A stretch of DNA of 64,000 bases from NCBI GenBank assembly GCA_025267735.1, contig CM046304.1, forward strand, positions 4,340,001-4,404,000, in the 5' to 3' direction. The position numbers and the translations under genes are program-made. The notes below the pieces were generated by a model, which was given only the letters and a program-made list of their open reading frames with translations, ran no database searches and was not told where the DNA came from. This document shows positions 11,296 to 23,800 of the stretch, piece by piece; within the stretch, counting starts at the first letter, position 1, and each line of letters opens with the position of its first letter. Origin of the DNA: Mactra quadrangularis (lineage: Eukaryota; Mollusca; Bivalvia; Venerida; Mactridae).

Positions 11296-12514
11296 TAGAG
11301 CATACTTGATTATTAACAGGCTTAGAATACATTGACAAACTTTAACATTAAAATTACAAGCAACAAAACGTTCCTTAACTGTTGTATAACTTCAATTCAT
11401 GATTGCCAACTTTTTAGAATTGAAAAAGTTTGGAAACAATTATTTATTGTAAAACTAAATATTTTTCTATTCCGTATAAAAAAATGAAGCACACATAACA
11501 TGATACATATTCATTACGATAAGGCAATTCTACGGTTAATTAGTGTGAGAAAAAATAATAATGAAAGAAAAATAAATGGAAAAAAGAGCAAACAAAAATG
11601 TATATAATATATATATAATAAAAATCCATATTTTTAAAACATTTAACAACAAGAGATATGAGCAGAGAAAAACAATTGGATTTATACAATACGATGATAC
11701 AAATTCGTAATAGAAGAACTGCCACAGTAAACAATGTGACAGAAGCCCCTGACTTGGTATCCTTCAAGCAGGGTTTGTCTCAACTACACTTCTAGACCTG
11801 CAGTCTGCACCCAGCTACAAGTAACTTCTTAGGATTCTCAAAGCTCTGAGTTTTGAGATGAAGGGGTGAAAACGAAGCTGGCCACAACTTTCAACTTTAC
11901 TCCATCTTTTAACTATCAAGCTCTTCTTACTTTCCTTTATTCTTTATATTCTCTCTCTTATTCTTTTGACCGGTAACCACCCGTCGCATAAAAAAGTCAA
12001 GTGTGACTGAGACAACATAAATGTAGATGTAGATGTGACGGAGTACCACGGTTCAGAATTCACGGTTCGCAAAGTGACGATAATGATTTGAACCAGTGTC
12101 GATGTTAATATGAAATGACCAACAATGATCTAATGACCAAAAGTTGGATAAGATAAAAAAATCATTACTTAGCATCCTTTGAAAATGAAATTTAGTCATT
12201 GGCTAATTAATTTCATCGAACCTCGATACAGATTGAACTTAGCTCCCACACTACAGTTCAAACAGAACCGACCAGAGTTCAAAGAGAACTGGTGATATGG
12301 AAGGACCGTGGCAGCTCTTCTAGATAGTTAACTGACAAAAAATGATACACATATAACAAACTAGTGACAACAAAGGTGTTAATGCATATATATGGAATTA
12401 TAACACAGCAGCTGGCTTTCTTTAATAAAACAAACTTGTTCAACTATAAAACTTGATATTTTTCCATACTTTGGAAAGTGATGAAATGTCAACTAAATTG
12501 CTTCTCTATATTTT

Positions 12515-12716
12515 AGAACAAAATCATTTTTAGAACAAAATCATGAATTTCAGAACAAATCATGAATTTCAGAACAAAATCATGAACTTGATAACAAAAT
12601 CAGGAACTCGAGTACAGTTCAAAATCATGAACTCAAGTACAAAATCACAAACTTAAGAAAAAATCATGAACTCCAGAACAAAATCATGAACTCGAGTACA
12701 AAATCATGAACTGAAC
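12515..12716. repeat. ~20-bp minisatellite (AACAAAATCATGAACT)
   Basis: About nine imperfect units of the form AGAACAAAATCATGAACT, with a period near 20-22 bases. Confidence 0.8.
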
Positions 12717-14261
12717 ATTCACTTCCTTGGAACAAAAAAAGAGACCCTGTTAAAAAATTAAGACTTTCTAGACTATGGGATTCTTTTAAATACATTTACC
12801 AACTAAACAAATTTCCTTCTTTATGGAAACAAAACTTGAATATATTTATTCGACAAAAATTTGATATTTAATTAATCTATGATCTCAATATCAAATCAAC
12901 TTCGCTAATCTTTGCTTTAAATTTTTACCAAGCACAAGCTCAATTTATGTTTTCTATTGTACTTATGGGCAAAATCATCACCTAGCCAAATTATTTAAGA
13001 CAATAAGTAATTTTCAATTTTACTCAAGCCCAAATCAAATTTGACTAATCCTCCGCACTAACATGCAAATGCCAAGACATATGGCTACTACGTAGATGGC
13101 AAATTTAATTATCTATTATATTTAAAGTTAGTAACACTTAAAGTGCAAGAATAATATAATTATAAATGTATACCTTTACAATAATGTAGAAAATAATGTG
13201 TATATTAATACTACAAAAATAATATATATATATATATATGTATGTATGTACGCAATATATTTATTTGTATACTATATTAGTAGTTTTTTTATGTAACTGG
13301 TTATATCAAACATAGAATTGACACATAATCAAATTTGAAATATTAATTGTTAATTAAACAAAATTTTATGTTAATTAAGTCATTAAGTACACTAGCCCTA
13401 ATCAAAATCATTTTGTCATATAGTAAAAGGTTAAGTTATCAGCTCAACTAGCCCAATGATATAAAATCAATGACAGCACAAGCTGGAATATATTTTTCCC
13501 TGGCTTAAGTCTAGAGGCTTGTACTATACGAAATCCATACTTTTCACAAGCTAAATTTTCACTCTCAGGGAGGTGATTCCTCACAGTACCCATTTACATC
13601 CGAGTGGAATGGAACAACTGTACGTAAATGGTGACCAAGTTAAGTTCAAAAGAGAAACCACTTGTACTAGGAGAATCTAAGATTTCATTTTTACTACAAA
13701 AGCTGATATATACAATTTATAAAATATAGATTGAGACAGACAGAGTTATACTTTGATTAATTGTGTAATAAAGACTGATTTTATGATACAATATATATTA
13801 GATTTTATATTGAACTAATAGCTTATTCAAGTTACTGGAGTTTAAACTTTGAACAAAACTTGAATTTGACAACATATGGCAGAAGTGAACTATTTCAAAC
13901 ACAATAAAATTCAAAATTATGACATGCATGGATGAAAATTCAAAACTCTTAAAATTCTGAAATTCTCAAATATCATGATTTCAACAGTTTGTACATAGGA
14001 AAAAAACATTTCCTAAGTCCCAAAATATCAGAATTTCAGGATCAGTCATAGAACTCCCAGCCAGGTTATAGTTAATAAAGCCACTAAAATATTTGAATTC
14101 ATCGTCCTCTTGTAAAATTAGTTTAACAATTACAATTATAAATTGATCAGATTTAATAACAATAATTAATATAACGAAGAAAAAAATATACAAACATTGA
14201 TACAAAAAATCAATTGTTCCCATTTCTTATACAAAAATATACAAATTAAAACAAAATAACA

Positions 14262-14515
14262 ACTGCTCCTTATAAGTCTGACTTTTTAACAAGATAATGT
14301 ATACATAATATATAAAAACAAATAATAGCTGGTCCCTTCAAATATGTATTTTTTACATAATTATATATAAAACAAATAACAGCTGGTCCCTTAGAGTCAG
14401 AAATTTTAACATAATTATATAAATAAAAAATGTCTGGTCCCTTCAACTGTGTATTTTTAACACAATTATATAAATGAAATAAAAAACAAATAATAGCTGG
14501 TCCCTTCATCAATGT
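14262..14515. repeat. ~60-bp tandem repeat (AGCTGGTCCCTT)
   Basis: Four units each contain GCTGGTCCCTT (or GTCTGGTCCCTT) followed by a variable spacer and a TTTTTAACATAATTATATA-type stretch. A minus-strand open frame of repeated KGPAIICF-type peptides here is a by-product of the repeat. It lies just downstream of the plastin stop codon and could be part of the 3' untranslated region. Confidence 0.75.
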
Positions 14516-14667
14516 TATGTTTTTGTTCCCTTAAAGCAAATAAAAGTTCTGTCGTTAAACAAAGAAGAAATCACTGGTTTGTTTCCCCATTTCCAATGCA
14601 AATACAATACACATACAAGCAAGTCTGTTAAAACAAATGTTACATAATCATATATATAATAAACAGC

Positions 14668-14838
14668 TTAGTCTTCTTGTTGAGCCTTGACGTTCTTCCA
14701 ATCCGTGGTCATAAGGCAAGCGAATATAGTCATCACCATTTTGGGTTTCACCTCACAAATGTCTTCTGGAAGGGCATAAATTCTTGCACCAATTTTTCTA
14801 CCCATTGATATGGCATACTTGGCATTTGAAAAATTATC
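14668..14838 (-). CDS. PLS3-like: Plastin exon 12 (CH4 end, stop)
   Basis: Encodes residues 569-624 ([19 protein letters not shown] ... [13 protein letters not shown]) and the TAA at 14668-14670. The acceptor is a T-rich tract plus CAG. A near copy of this acceptor lies 42 bases upstream in the transcript (see the repeat at 14825-14902). Confidence 0.95.
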   Translation of the reverse strand, partial: DNFSNAKYAISMGRKIGARIYALPEDICEVKPKMVMTIFACLMTTDWKNVKAQQED

Positions 14839-17800
14839 CTGAAAAAAAATTTAACAAAATTTGGTATTTGAAAAATTATCCTGAAATTTTTTTTAACAAA
14901 ATGAAATCCATAACAAGAAATGTAATGTGGAAACCAATGAAAAACTTTAAAGCAAAAATTACAAAGGGAAATAATCCATAATAAAGGCAGGTAGAATTGT
15001 GGGTTTTTTCTAATTCTGTTCATCACATGGTATGTTATCATTGTATGAAGTTTCATAAATATCTGACAATAAATGGCAGAAATATATGGTAAAGAAAAAA
15101 CTTAAACGCAGTTGTAAATGACACCGGACGCTTGCCCTGTTTCGCCAAACTATCAGCCAAAATTTTTTGTTGAAAAATCCCGCTAAAAATCAATGGCTTG
15201 AAATAAGATTCAAACCAATAATGTCGAGTCTTACATGGACAGACTCTCCACCATGTCACCATAAAAGCTAGCATGAAGACAAGGGAGTACAAGTGCCATA
15301 TTATGCCTAAGCTACGTACAACCCCTCCATTGGACAGGATTTGTTATGGTATTTTTAGAGATTGAATGTCTGTGGCACAATCTGAGGATGCAAGCACCCA
15401 CTTCTTTGTGGGTTATTTACATAGGGTGGCAAATTTAACCCAATAAAATCCATGGTCTGAACTGAGTTTCAAACCCACAATCTCTCAATTCGTAAATGGC
15501 TACTCCACCATGTAAAAAAATATACAAAGATTGAAGGAATAAGTTTAACAAATAAAACAAAGTCATATTCTACTCAAATTCATTTCTAATGGGAACCAAT
15601 AACATGACTTATTACTGAATGTGATAAAATACCCCCAACATGTGTTTGTGAAGAAATTGGGCGCTGAGAAAATGAGCTGACAAGATTTTTCAGCAAAGGG
15701 CTATAATTAATATTATGTCCAAGTAATCATTTTTTTTAATTAACTAACTAACTTAATAAAGAAATAAAGAATGAAACTAAAAACTTCGTAAAAATCTGCT
15801 TTTGTTATTTAATTTGCATGACATTTTATCCCAATTTAAACAAAAATGCAGATAAACTTCCCAATTCTAGGGGTATGGGTCATATTCCTAAATTTGTGGG
15901 ATTTTCTTCTTAACTCTTACACACTGCCCTCCAAAAGTTCCTTCACGGTACAAACAAGTAAATCTGTGAGCTAATGCTCACTAGTGATACCCCCGTCAAA
16001 ATGTAAAAATATGTGACAAACAGGAAGTAGATGAGCAAGGAGCATGAAATCGCTTTACACCACATGGGACTATGGGATGAAGCAATATGCAAAGTATTAG
16101 GCTGCTGCATGTTATAGTTGCTGAGAAAACTGCGACGGAAATTTTGTAATGGACGGACGCACGCACGAACACACGCACGCACGGACAAGGGTATAACAGT
16201 ACACCCCCCTCTTCTTCGAAGCGGGGGTATAATAATTGAATTGCTACAAATGTCAAGTTCAAGATGGCAGAATTATTATATCATTGTTCATTTAGTTCAT
16301 TATTCTTGCCATGGAAACAAAATTTCTGTGTGTACATTCCATTCTAAACTTGCAGCAAAAGTTATCTTCCTGCATCCAAAACTATGGTCAATGGACCACA
16401 ATGTACCAATATCATGTTTGAGATATTTTTGTAATTTCAAAACAAAGGTGTACGGGTTTAAAAAGCAAAATTAAAATTCATTTCACAATATTATGCTTTT
16501 ACAACTTTTTAAAACTTCATGGAGTACAATGTAAATTGTAAATGTGTGAAGGAAATTTTGGAGGGCAGTGTATACCCCCAAAAATTATATAATGTATATA
16601 TGTATGGGTATAATGAAAATATGATGATCAATATTTCATTAGAGACAAAGGCATTACAAAGAAATTATCTTACCTCTTCACTGCCAGAACGTTTTATAAT
16701 ATCCTGGTTAACTTTTCCTGGTGCAATAGCAGAAATAAGATTCAATATGGTGATACCATCTGCCAGTGATGAATCGTTGAAACTTGATACTGAACACCCA
16801 GTTCCTTGTAACTGTAATATAAACAACATACATCATAAATGGATAATTGTTTGCTTGAAATTTATTAGAATTGGTACATCAGTCACACTGGCTTAGGCGC
16901 AATATATCAATTAAACTAATTCTTTTCTACACAATTTTTTCCTTTGGTTCGGTTTAACACCATAGAAACACACTGTGAATATCATGTCATGGCCTTCAGT
17001 CAGTCTACTGACCATTCCAGGGCTTGACAAATGTTTTGAAAGCAACTTGTCCTGCAGGATGAGCAGCTTAGATTTTTCACTCGTCCTAGGGCAATATGTA
17101 CTTGTCCTGTACTATAGTGCGTACAAGTTGACCCCGATCTGACCTTTATGCAAGAATATTCATTACATTGAATACGAATGTAGTATTAATGCTCAGATGA
17201 TAACGTCAAGGCTCGAATGTAATTATAACAAAGGGATTAATTTTAAAGTACATTTAAAGCGTACAATGAGTGTTTATTACACATGGACTGGACCTGATGA
17301 TTATACTATGAGGCTAGCTACCAATTCAAAAGTTGTGGGTTTTAGCCCCACAACGGCCTTCCCCCATCCATTTTATTATCAATTATATTCCAAAATGTAA
17401 GAACACGAGTTTCCCGTTTGATTGCATTTAAAGTTGTTTTACATGCGTGAAGTGTATTCTTTATACATGTCTTATTTTATCTTAAATACGTAACGAGCCA
17501 AAGCATATAGTAGGCGTGGTATTGATTTTCGCCGGGATACGTGTAAATGATAATTAGATGCAAATGTGAAAGGTAAGGTCGGGTTCAATGTGTACGCACT
17601 ATACATTTAAGGAAAATGCAATTAATTATTAACTTGTATGAAGCAGTAACAAACATATTATTTGTTGAAGTTCTGTATTTAAAGTACTTGCTGTAATATG
17701 AGGCAGTCACTGGTAACTGTTTTATTAAGCACATTGGGTTCCAAGTAAAGGAATGGTCACAATATGATGGCCATCTCTACAAACTAAGCAATTTCATCAA

Positions 17801-20800
17801 TGTTTTCAGATTACAAGTGATTAAATATGCTTTATTTGTTGTGCTTTTGTTAAGACTATGTATTTTAAACTTGAAATTTGATTATTTTCGGCAGGAAGAG
17901 CACGGTCAGTAAACAAATCGTCCTGAGTAAATTTCTACTTGTAAATATGAGCGGACGTGTGGATTTGTCGCGCTCAGCATTCCTCATACTTCTGTCAGTG
18001 AATGTTGGCTCTACATGATAATTAAAGGTTAGGGAAGGGTAAGGGAAAGAAAGGCAGAAAAAGTCTTTAGCACATAGCATTTTCCCCTCGTCCAATCAGC
18101 TGTCGAGGATTGTTGATAGTAGACATGTACTATATTGTATAGTATAGAAGCGTGTTGAACTTGGGGAAAATGCTGTGCTAAGCCAGTTAGATTATGTTTT
18201 CATTTTACTATAAGGTTCAGTGCTCGGGGCTCCGCCCCTCGCACTAAACCTTATAGTAAAATGAAAACATAATCTAACTAATACTTATATGACTATGCTC
18301 AACTAAAGTATATCCTGCCCTGGAATAGAATCCACAACATCTCCATCAGTAGACTTGCATGCTACAGTCAATGACTAAACCAAACATTCCGAAGTGCTGG
18401 TCTGACGGACCTAACCTAAAATTCTATTCGGTCCAGTAAAAAGTCTGTCATAGCTGGTCCGAATGTCCAATTAAATTTCAATTTTTTTCAAAATTAAAAT
18501 GAGAACAACTATTTTATCATAATTTCTCGATCAGAATTGAACTTATGTTTGTCTTCAGTTAAAAGTTATAATAAATTATAATGACTGAGTAGCAGAGTAG
18601 TGACTAATGACTTCCCTTACTAATCCAATTAATAGTAATAACAAGAGCTGTCAGAGGAGACAGCATGCTCGACTTAGTAAGTATTTGTCACAGGAGATGT
18701 GGTTGATGATAAGGAACATACATATTTTAAAATTTGAAAATATAACCTTAACAAATTTAAAGTAAATAAATAAATTAAAGAAAATTTTACGTTCATGGAG
18801 GACAGTTTTGAAAAAAATGTATTTGGAGTTATGATTCTTGTCACATGAGATGTGGTTGATAATAAGGAACATATATCTTAAGTTTGAAGTCAATACCTAA
18901 AGAAATAAAACCGTTGCAGTAAAAATAAATATTTTTTAAAGAAAACTATAAGTTTAAGGGGGATAACTCTGAAAAAATGTATAAGGAGTTATGAACCTTG
19001 TCACATGAGATGTGGTTGATAATAAGTAACATACATTTAAAGTTTGAAGTCAATACCTAAAGAAATAAAACAGTTGCAATAAAAACAAACATTCTGTAAA
19101 GAAAACACTAAGTTCAAGGGGAGATAATTCTGAAAAAAAACATATTTGGAGTTATGAACCTTGTCACATGTGATGTGGTTGATAGTAAGGAACATATATT
19201 TAAAGTTTGAAGTTAATATCTTAAGAAATAACAAAGATATAGAAGAAAGTTTTTTACTGCACAAAAACTTTAATCTGTGCTCAAAAACTTTAATCAGAAA
19301 TGTGGACGCGGACGCCGGGGCGAGTAGGAGAGCTCTACATTACTATGTTAAGTCGAGCTTAAATTGATGTTAATAAAGATGTCCTTTTGATGATTTCTTC
19401 TGGTCCAGTGAAACCAGATTTGGTCCAGTGATTCTTCCAAGATCACTGGACTAAATGTCCAGTAATGTCAACACTTTTTTCGGAATGTCTACTAAACATG
19501 AGAAAACCCCATGTAATAATGATTTCACTTACTCTATTATTGGCCCATTCTAAGATGTATTTATCTCCAATAGGCTTGCCATCATCTGACATAGATTTAA
19601 GTATACTTAAAGTATATGCTCTCATCAATTGCCATACTAAAGCCAGAGTTAATGTTTGATTCCCATCATACAAATCTTTACCTCCGATACCGGTTAATGA
19701 AAACTGCAATTGTTTTCCTAGCTCTACAGCGTAAGAACAATTTCCTGAAAATGAAACAGAAAAAGAAATGTAATTTGGAAACCACATTAAAGCTGGATTT
19801 AAAAACTTTAACGCAAAAATTACAAAGGGAAATAATCCATAATAAAGCCAGGTAGAGTTGTGGTTGTTACTTTCTAATTCTGTACATCACATAGTATGTT
19901 ATCATTGTATGAAGTTTCATAAAGATCTGACAATAAATGGCAGAAATATATGGTAAAGAAAAACATTGACAGAATTGTTAATGACACCGGACGCCCGCCC
20001 GACCATCCGCCCGTGTTTCACCAAACTATTAACAATAGTAACACTAAAAAAGCAGTACTAACCAATTTTTTCAAAGACCTCATTCATTTTCTTGAATGTC
20101 TTTTTAACTTTTTTCCAGTCAACACAGCCTGGTTTGCAAATATCATACAATTGAAACAATATAAGACCATCATGCAAGTCACTGTACAAACGATTAACAT
20201 GTGGTTTCACGCCTAAACTGTTCATCCAGTTACGATAAGCTGAAATGATACAAAATGTTCATGTATAATACATAAAGTTGGGGCAATACAGTATAGTCAT
20301 CATTCAATTAGTTTGAAATTCAAGTTAATCAATTTTAAATTAAAACACTATCTGAATTTCATCATTTCTGGTAATATCTTCATTAACAAGAAAGATATTA
20401 GATGAAATATTTTGTTACATAGGAATTCAATGATAAAATCCGAGGATTCCAACTGTAAGGACCTAGTTACCAATTGGATTGCTTCAGATTTTATAAGGGA
20501 AAGATAACTGACGAAAGTACCTAATTGCCTGACGAAAATGTTGTAAACAAGTTACCATAAGGATTGAATACGATAACGAGAAAAGGTCATCTTAATGTGA
20601 CCCTTGTAAGAAAACAGCTAGATCATAATAAGCGGTTAGGCGAGTAATGGAACTTTTTTAGATCGTGTTTAATCAGATTGCTAACCCCCTGGGTGAGTTA
20701 AAATTGAAAATGAAAATTTTAATTTGAAATTTTCATTATTTTTTTTTTAACGTCGCATTCAACACACATATATGTTATAATCACAACGGCCAGTTCTTCC

Positions 20801-23800
20801 TACTATAGGTCTCCTGACACTTTTTTCTATCACCAGTACTAACTAACCCTACCATGAGGCTGACAACTCATGTATAGGATATGACCTGCCGTGACCGGGT
20901 TTCCAACCCGTGATCTCCGGATTCGAAGTAAGACATGCTATCCACTACGCCACGGCTTCAGAAAAATTAAATCTAACACTTTTATCTTACTTTTTTCTTC
21001 TCTTGTTTCCTCGATAAAGTCAAGTTCCACATCTTCTGGTTTGTCTAAGGCAGGGTACTCGTTAAATAAATTAGCAACGAAGGCTAAATTCAATTTTGGT
21101 TGACCTTTAACGACATCATGCCTCGTTATAAATGCTCTACATTTAATCTTCTCTGCTTCCATCAACATGGCTTCAGCCCTCATCTCTCCGTCTGGTTCCT
21201 ATGGAAACAATAAACATGATTTTTTATAGAACTCCACAGCGGTATACAATATATATCGAATACCGGAAACGTAGGTTTGATAGGTATATTGGATCGCACG
21301 TTTCCGTATCGAACAAAATATCGATCAATGACTGTCCTACATATGAATTTAATGGCCTGCAAAAAAGCTGATATTTTGTATCGCCAAATCAACATTCTAC
21401 TAAAACTCAAAAGACGTAACATTTGAAATATTAATAAGACAGTGCATTTAGTAGTATGGGGCTACTACAATTAAAATAAATAAAACAGCACCGTTTTGCT
21501 GTTTTATAAATGTTCTATTTATCTTTGAATTATATCATATGATATATCCAATATCAATCATTTTGTATCATTACGAATATCATATCGATCATTCTGACCG
21601 ATATAGATCCCTAATTTTTAAGGGCCCAAAGAGGTTTCTCTGCTCTGGATCGTTCATGGAGAAAAGGAAAGTTTAAGAAACCATAGAAATCAAACAACCC
21701 AGCCATCTCTGAACAGGGACGAGGGACTAGAACTACTATTGGTTTACAACAGTCTTCTTGTATCATGTGACTCTTCATCAGTCATGTGATCAAAATCAGT
21801 CAGCTAAAGAAGGTGACCTGATGTCACCAAAAATTTCAAGGTAAATAAATATTTGCTAGTGTTCAAACAAAGACTTGTAAAACAAGTAAATCTGTGAGCT
21901 AATGCTCACTAGTGATACCCCAGCAAAAATCTAAAAATATGCGACAAACAGGAAGTAGATGAGCAAGGAGCATGAAATCGTTTTACACCACATGGGACTA
22001 TGGGATGAAGCAATATGCAAAGTATTAGGCTGCTGCATGTTATAGTTGCTGAGAAAACTGCGACGGAAATTTTGTAACGGACGGACGGACGGACAAGGGT
22101 AAACCAGTATACCCCCCTCTTCTTCGAAGCGAGGGTATAATTAATGGTAGTAGAAAGTTTTTGAATTTTGAACACAGTTCAGTATGATATTTTCTTGGGC
22201 AATACGGAAGTCAGTTTGAATAAAGAATAGAGTTTAGATCTAACCAAACGACAAATATAAAGAGATAGATCAAATAAGTTCAGTCCAGCCCGAGAGCTTT
22301 TCAGCACTTAAGATTTCTTCGCAAGTTTTGCCATCAAGACAGATTCTTGGTCATATCTTTTGTTTACATAATCATTGAAAATTATATTTATCTTTAAAAA
22401 ACTTATTTATTTTTGTTATATGGCATAGCACTTCAAATTAAATGCCCATAACTATCAATAACAAGAGCTGTCCGTAAGATAGTGCGCTCGACTTTTCTCA
22501 GTTCTTATGAATCAGTATTATGGGTTTTGATAGTCATATGAATATTATAGCGAGGGAGTGATCAGTATGTATTCCTATTGAATATTATTAACACAGCTGA
22601 GGTTAATGAAGTTAAAAAAAAAATCCAAGTTTGAGTCGAATATCTTTGATAGTATTGAAGTTAAAAAAACTTTAACCTTGTATAAGAAGGATGTTTTCTA
22701 AGCAAAAAAGGGCAAAACTCCTAAAACAGTGGAGCCAGGGTTATGGGCCTTGATAGAAAGGTGGAAGTTGTGATGATGAATTAGTATTCCAAGTTTGAGC
22801 TGAATATCTTTGATAGTATTGAAGTTATTTAAATTTGTAAAAACTTTAACCTTGATTTGCAACGCCAACGGTCGGGTGACAGTATAATCTCTCATTTTCT
22901 TCGAAAAGTCAAGCTAAAAACTGTATTTCTGTTATTCCTCATTCTTCAAGTTCAACCCATATTTATGAATTCTCATACTAACATTGGGCAGTATATAAAA
23001 ACAACAATGGTCATCAACCTTGTATCTTTCCAAAAACACCACCAACTTTCACACTGGGCAGTAAACTAATCTGTACCATAATGATGAGACACTAGTTAAA
23101 TGTATAATTAATCTATGTACTTACATTAAGTGGTCCCAGACCAACACCATATTCCGCAGGTGCAATCTGATTTAACAGATGAGTATAGGCCTCAGAATCC
23201 TGCAATTTATAAAATAAGAATATGCAGTTATACATGAAAATGATACAAAATATTCAAATTTTTACCTAAAAATGTATATAAAAACTTAACACTGGTGTAA
23301 TGACTTTTTTTGCCTCAAAATGGAGCTGAAGTTTGGCCTATTCACAATAAAAAATATGACATGAATTCACAATAACATGAACAAAATTACACAATTCATA
23401 GCCGAAAATTTCAAGCAAAAAAGGTCTAAATGTTAGAGCAAGCATCTAATATATGTTCTCTGTGGCAGGTTCAGAAACATAAATGTGTTACAGCAAGTAC
23501 TTTTTATGAGAATTAAGTGTTTGAAAAATACATTGATAACAGAAAGTAAGAATTCAACTTTAAAAACTTTTTCCAAATCATTTCTAAGGTTTTTTTACAG
23601 TCTTGGAATAAAGCACCCAATTTACATATAGAAAGGTTGTTTTGAAAAAAACTCTGATTGACTGACAGACAAAGAATCCTGCAGCCATAAAATTTCATGC
23701 ATCTTAATATATATCTTGCTTGTTGGGGTACAATTATTGTAATGGAAAGTATTTACTCACTGTTCCTGGAAAGACTAAATCTCTGGATTTAGCTGTTAAC

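Larger units (their letters stand above)
10080..14260. other. AT-rich non-coding stretch downstream of plastin
   Basis: No convincing coding exon on either strand. It may include plastin 3' untranslated sequence at its right end. Internal structure: a tandem duplication (11051-11295), a minisatellite (12515-12716) and a short AT microsatellite near 13220-13255. Confidence 0.5.

Noticed and set aside
11540..11767. Minus-strand frame with a hydrophobic stretch resembling a membrane anchor
   Set aside because: It lacks a proper ATG, has a stop just upstream, ends in low-complexity F/Y/I runs from AT-rich DNA, and no neighbouring exon extends it.
14270..14512. Repetitive frame with KGPAIICF units
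   Set aside because: Explained by the ~60-bp tandem repeat; no conserved coding context.
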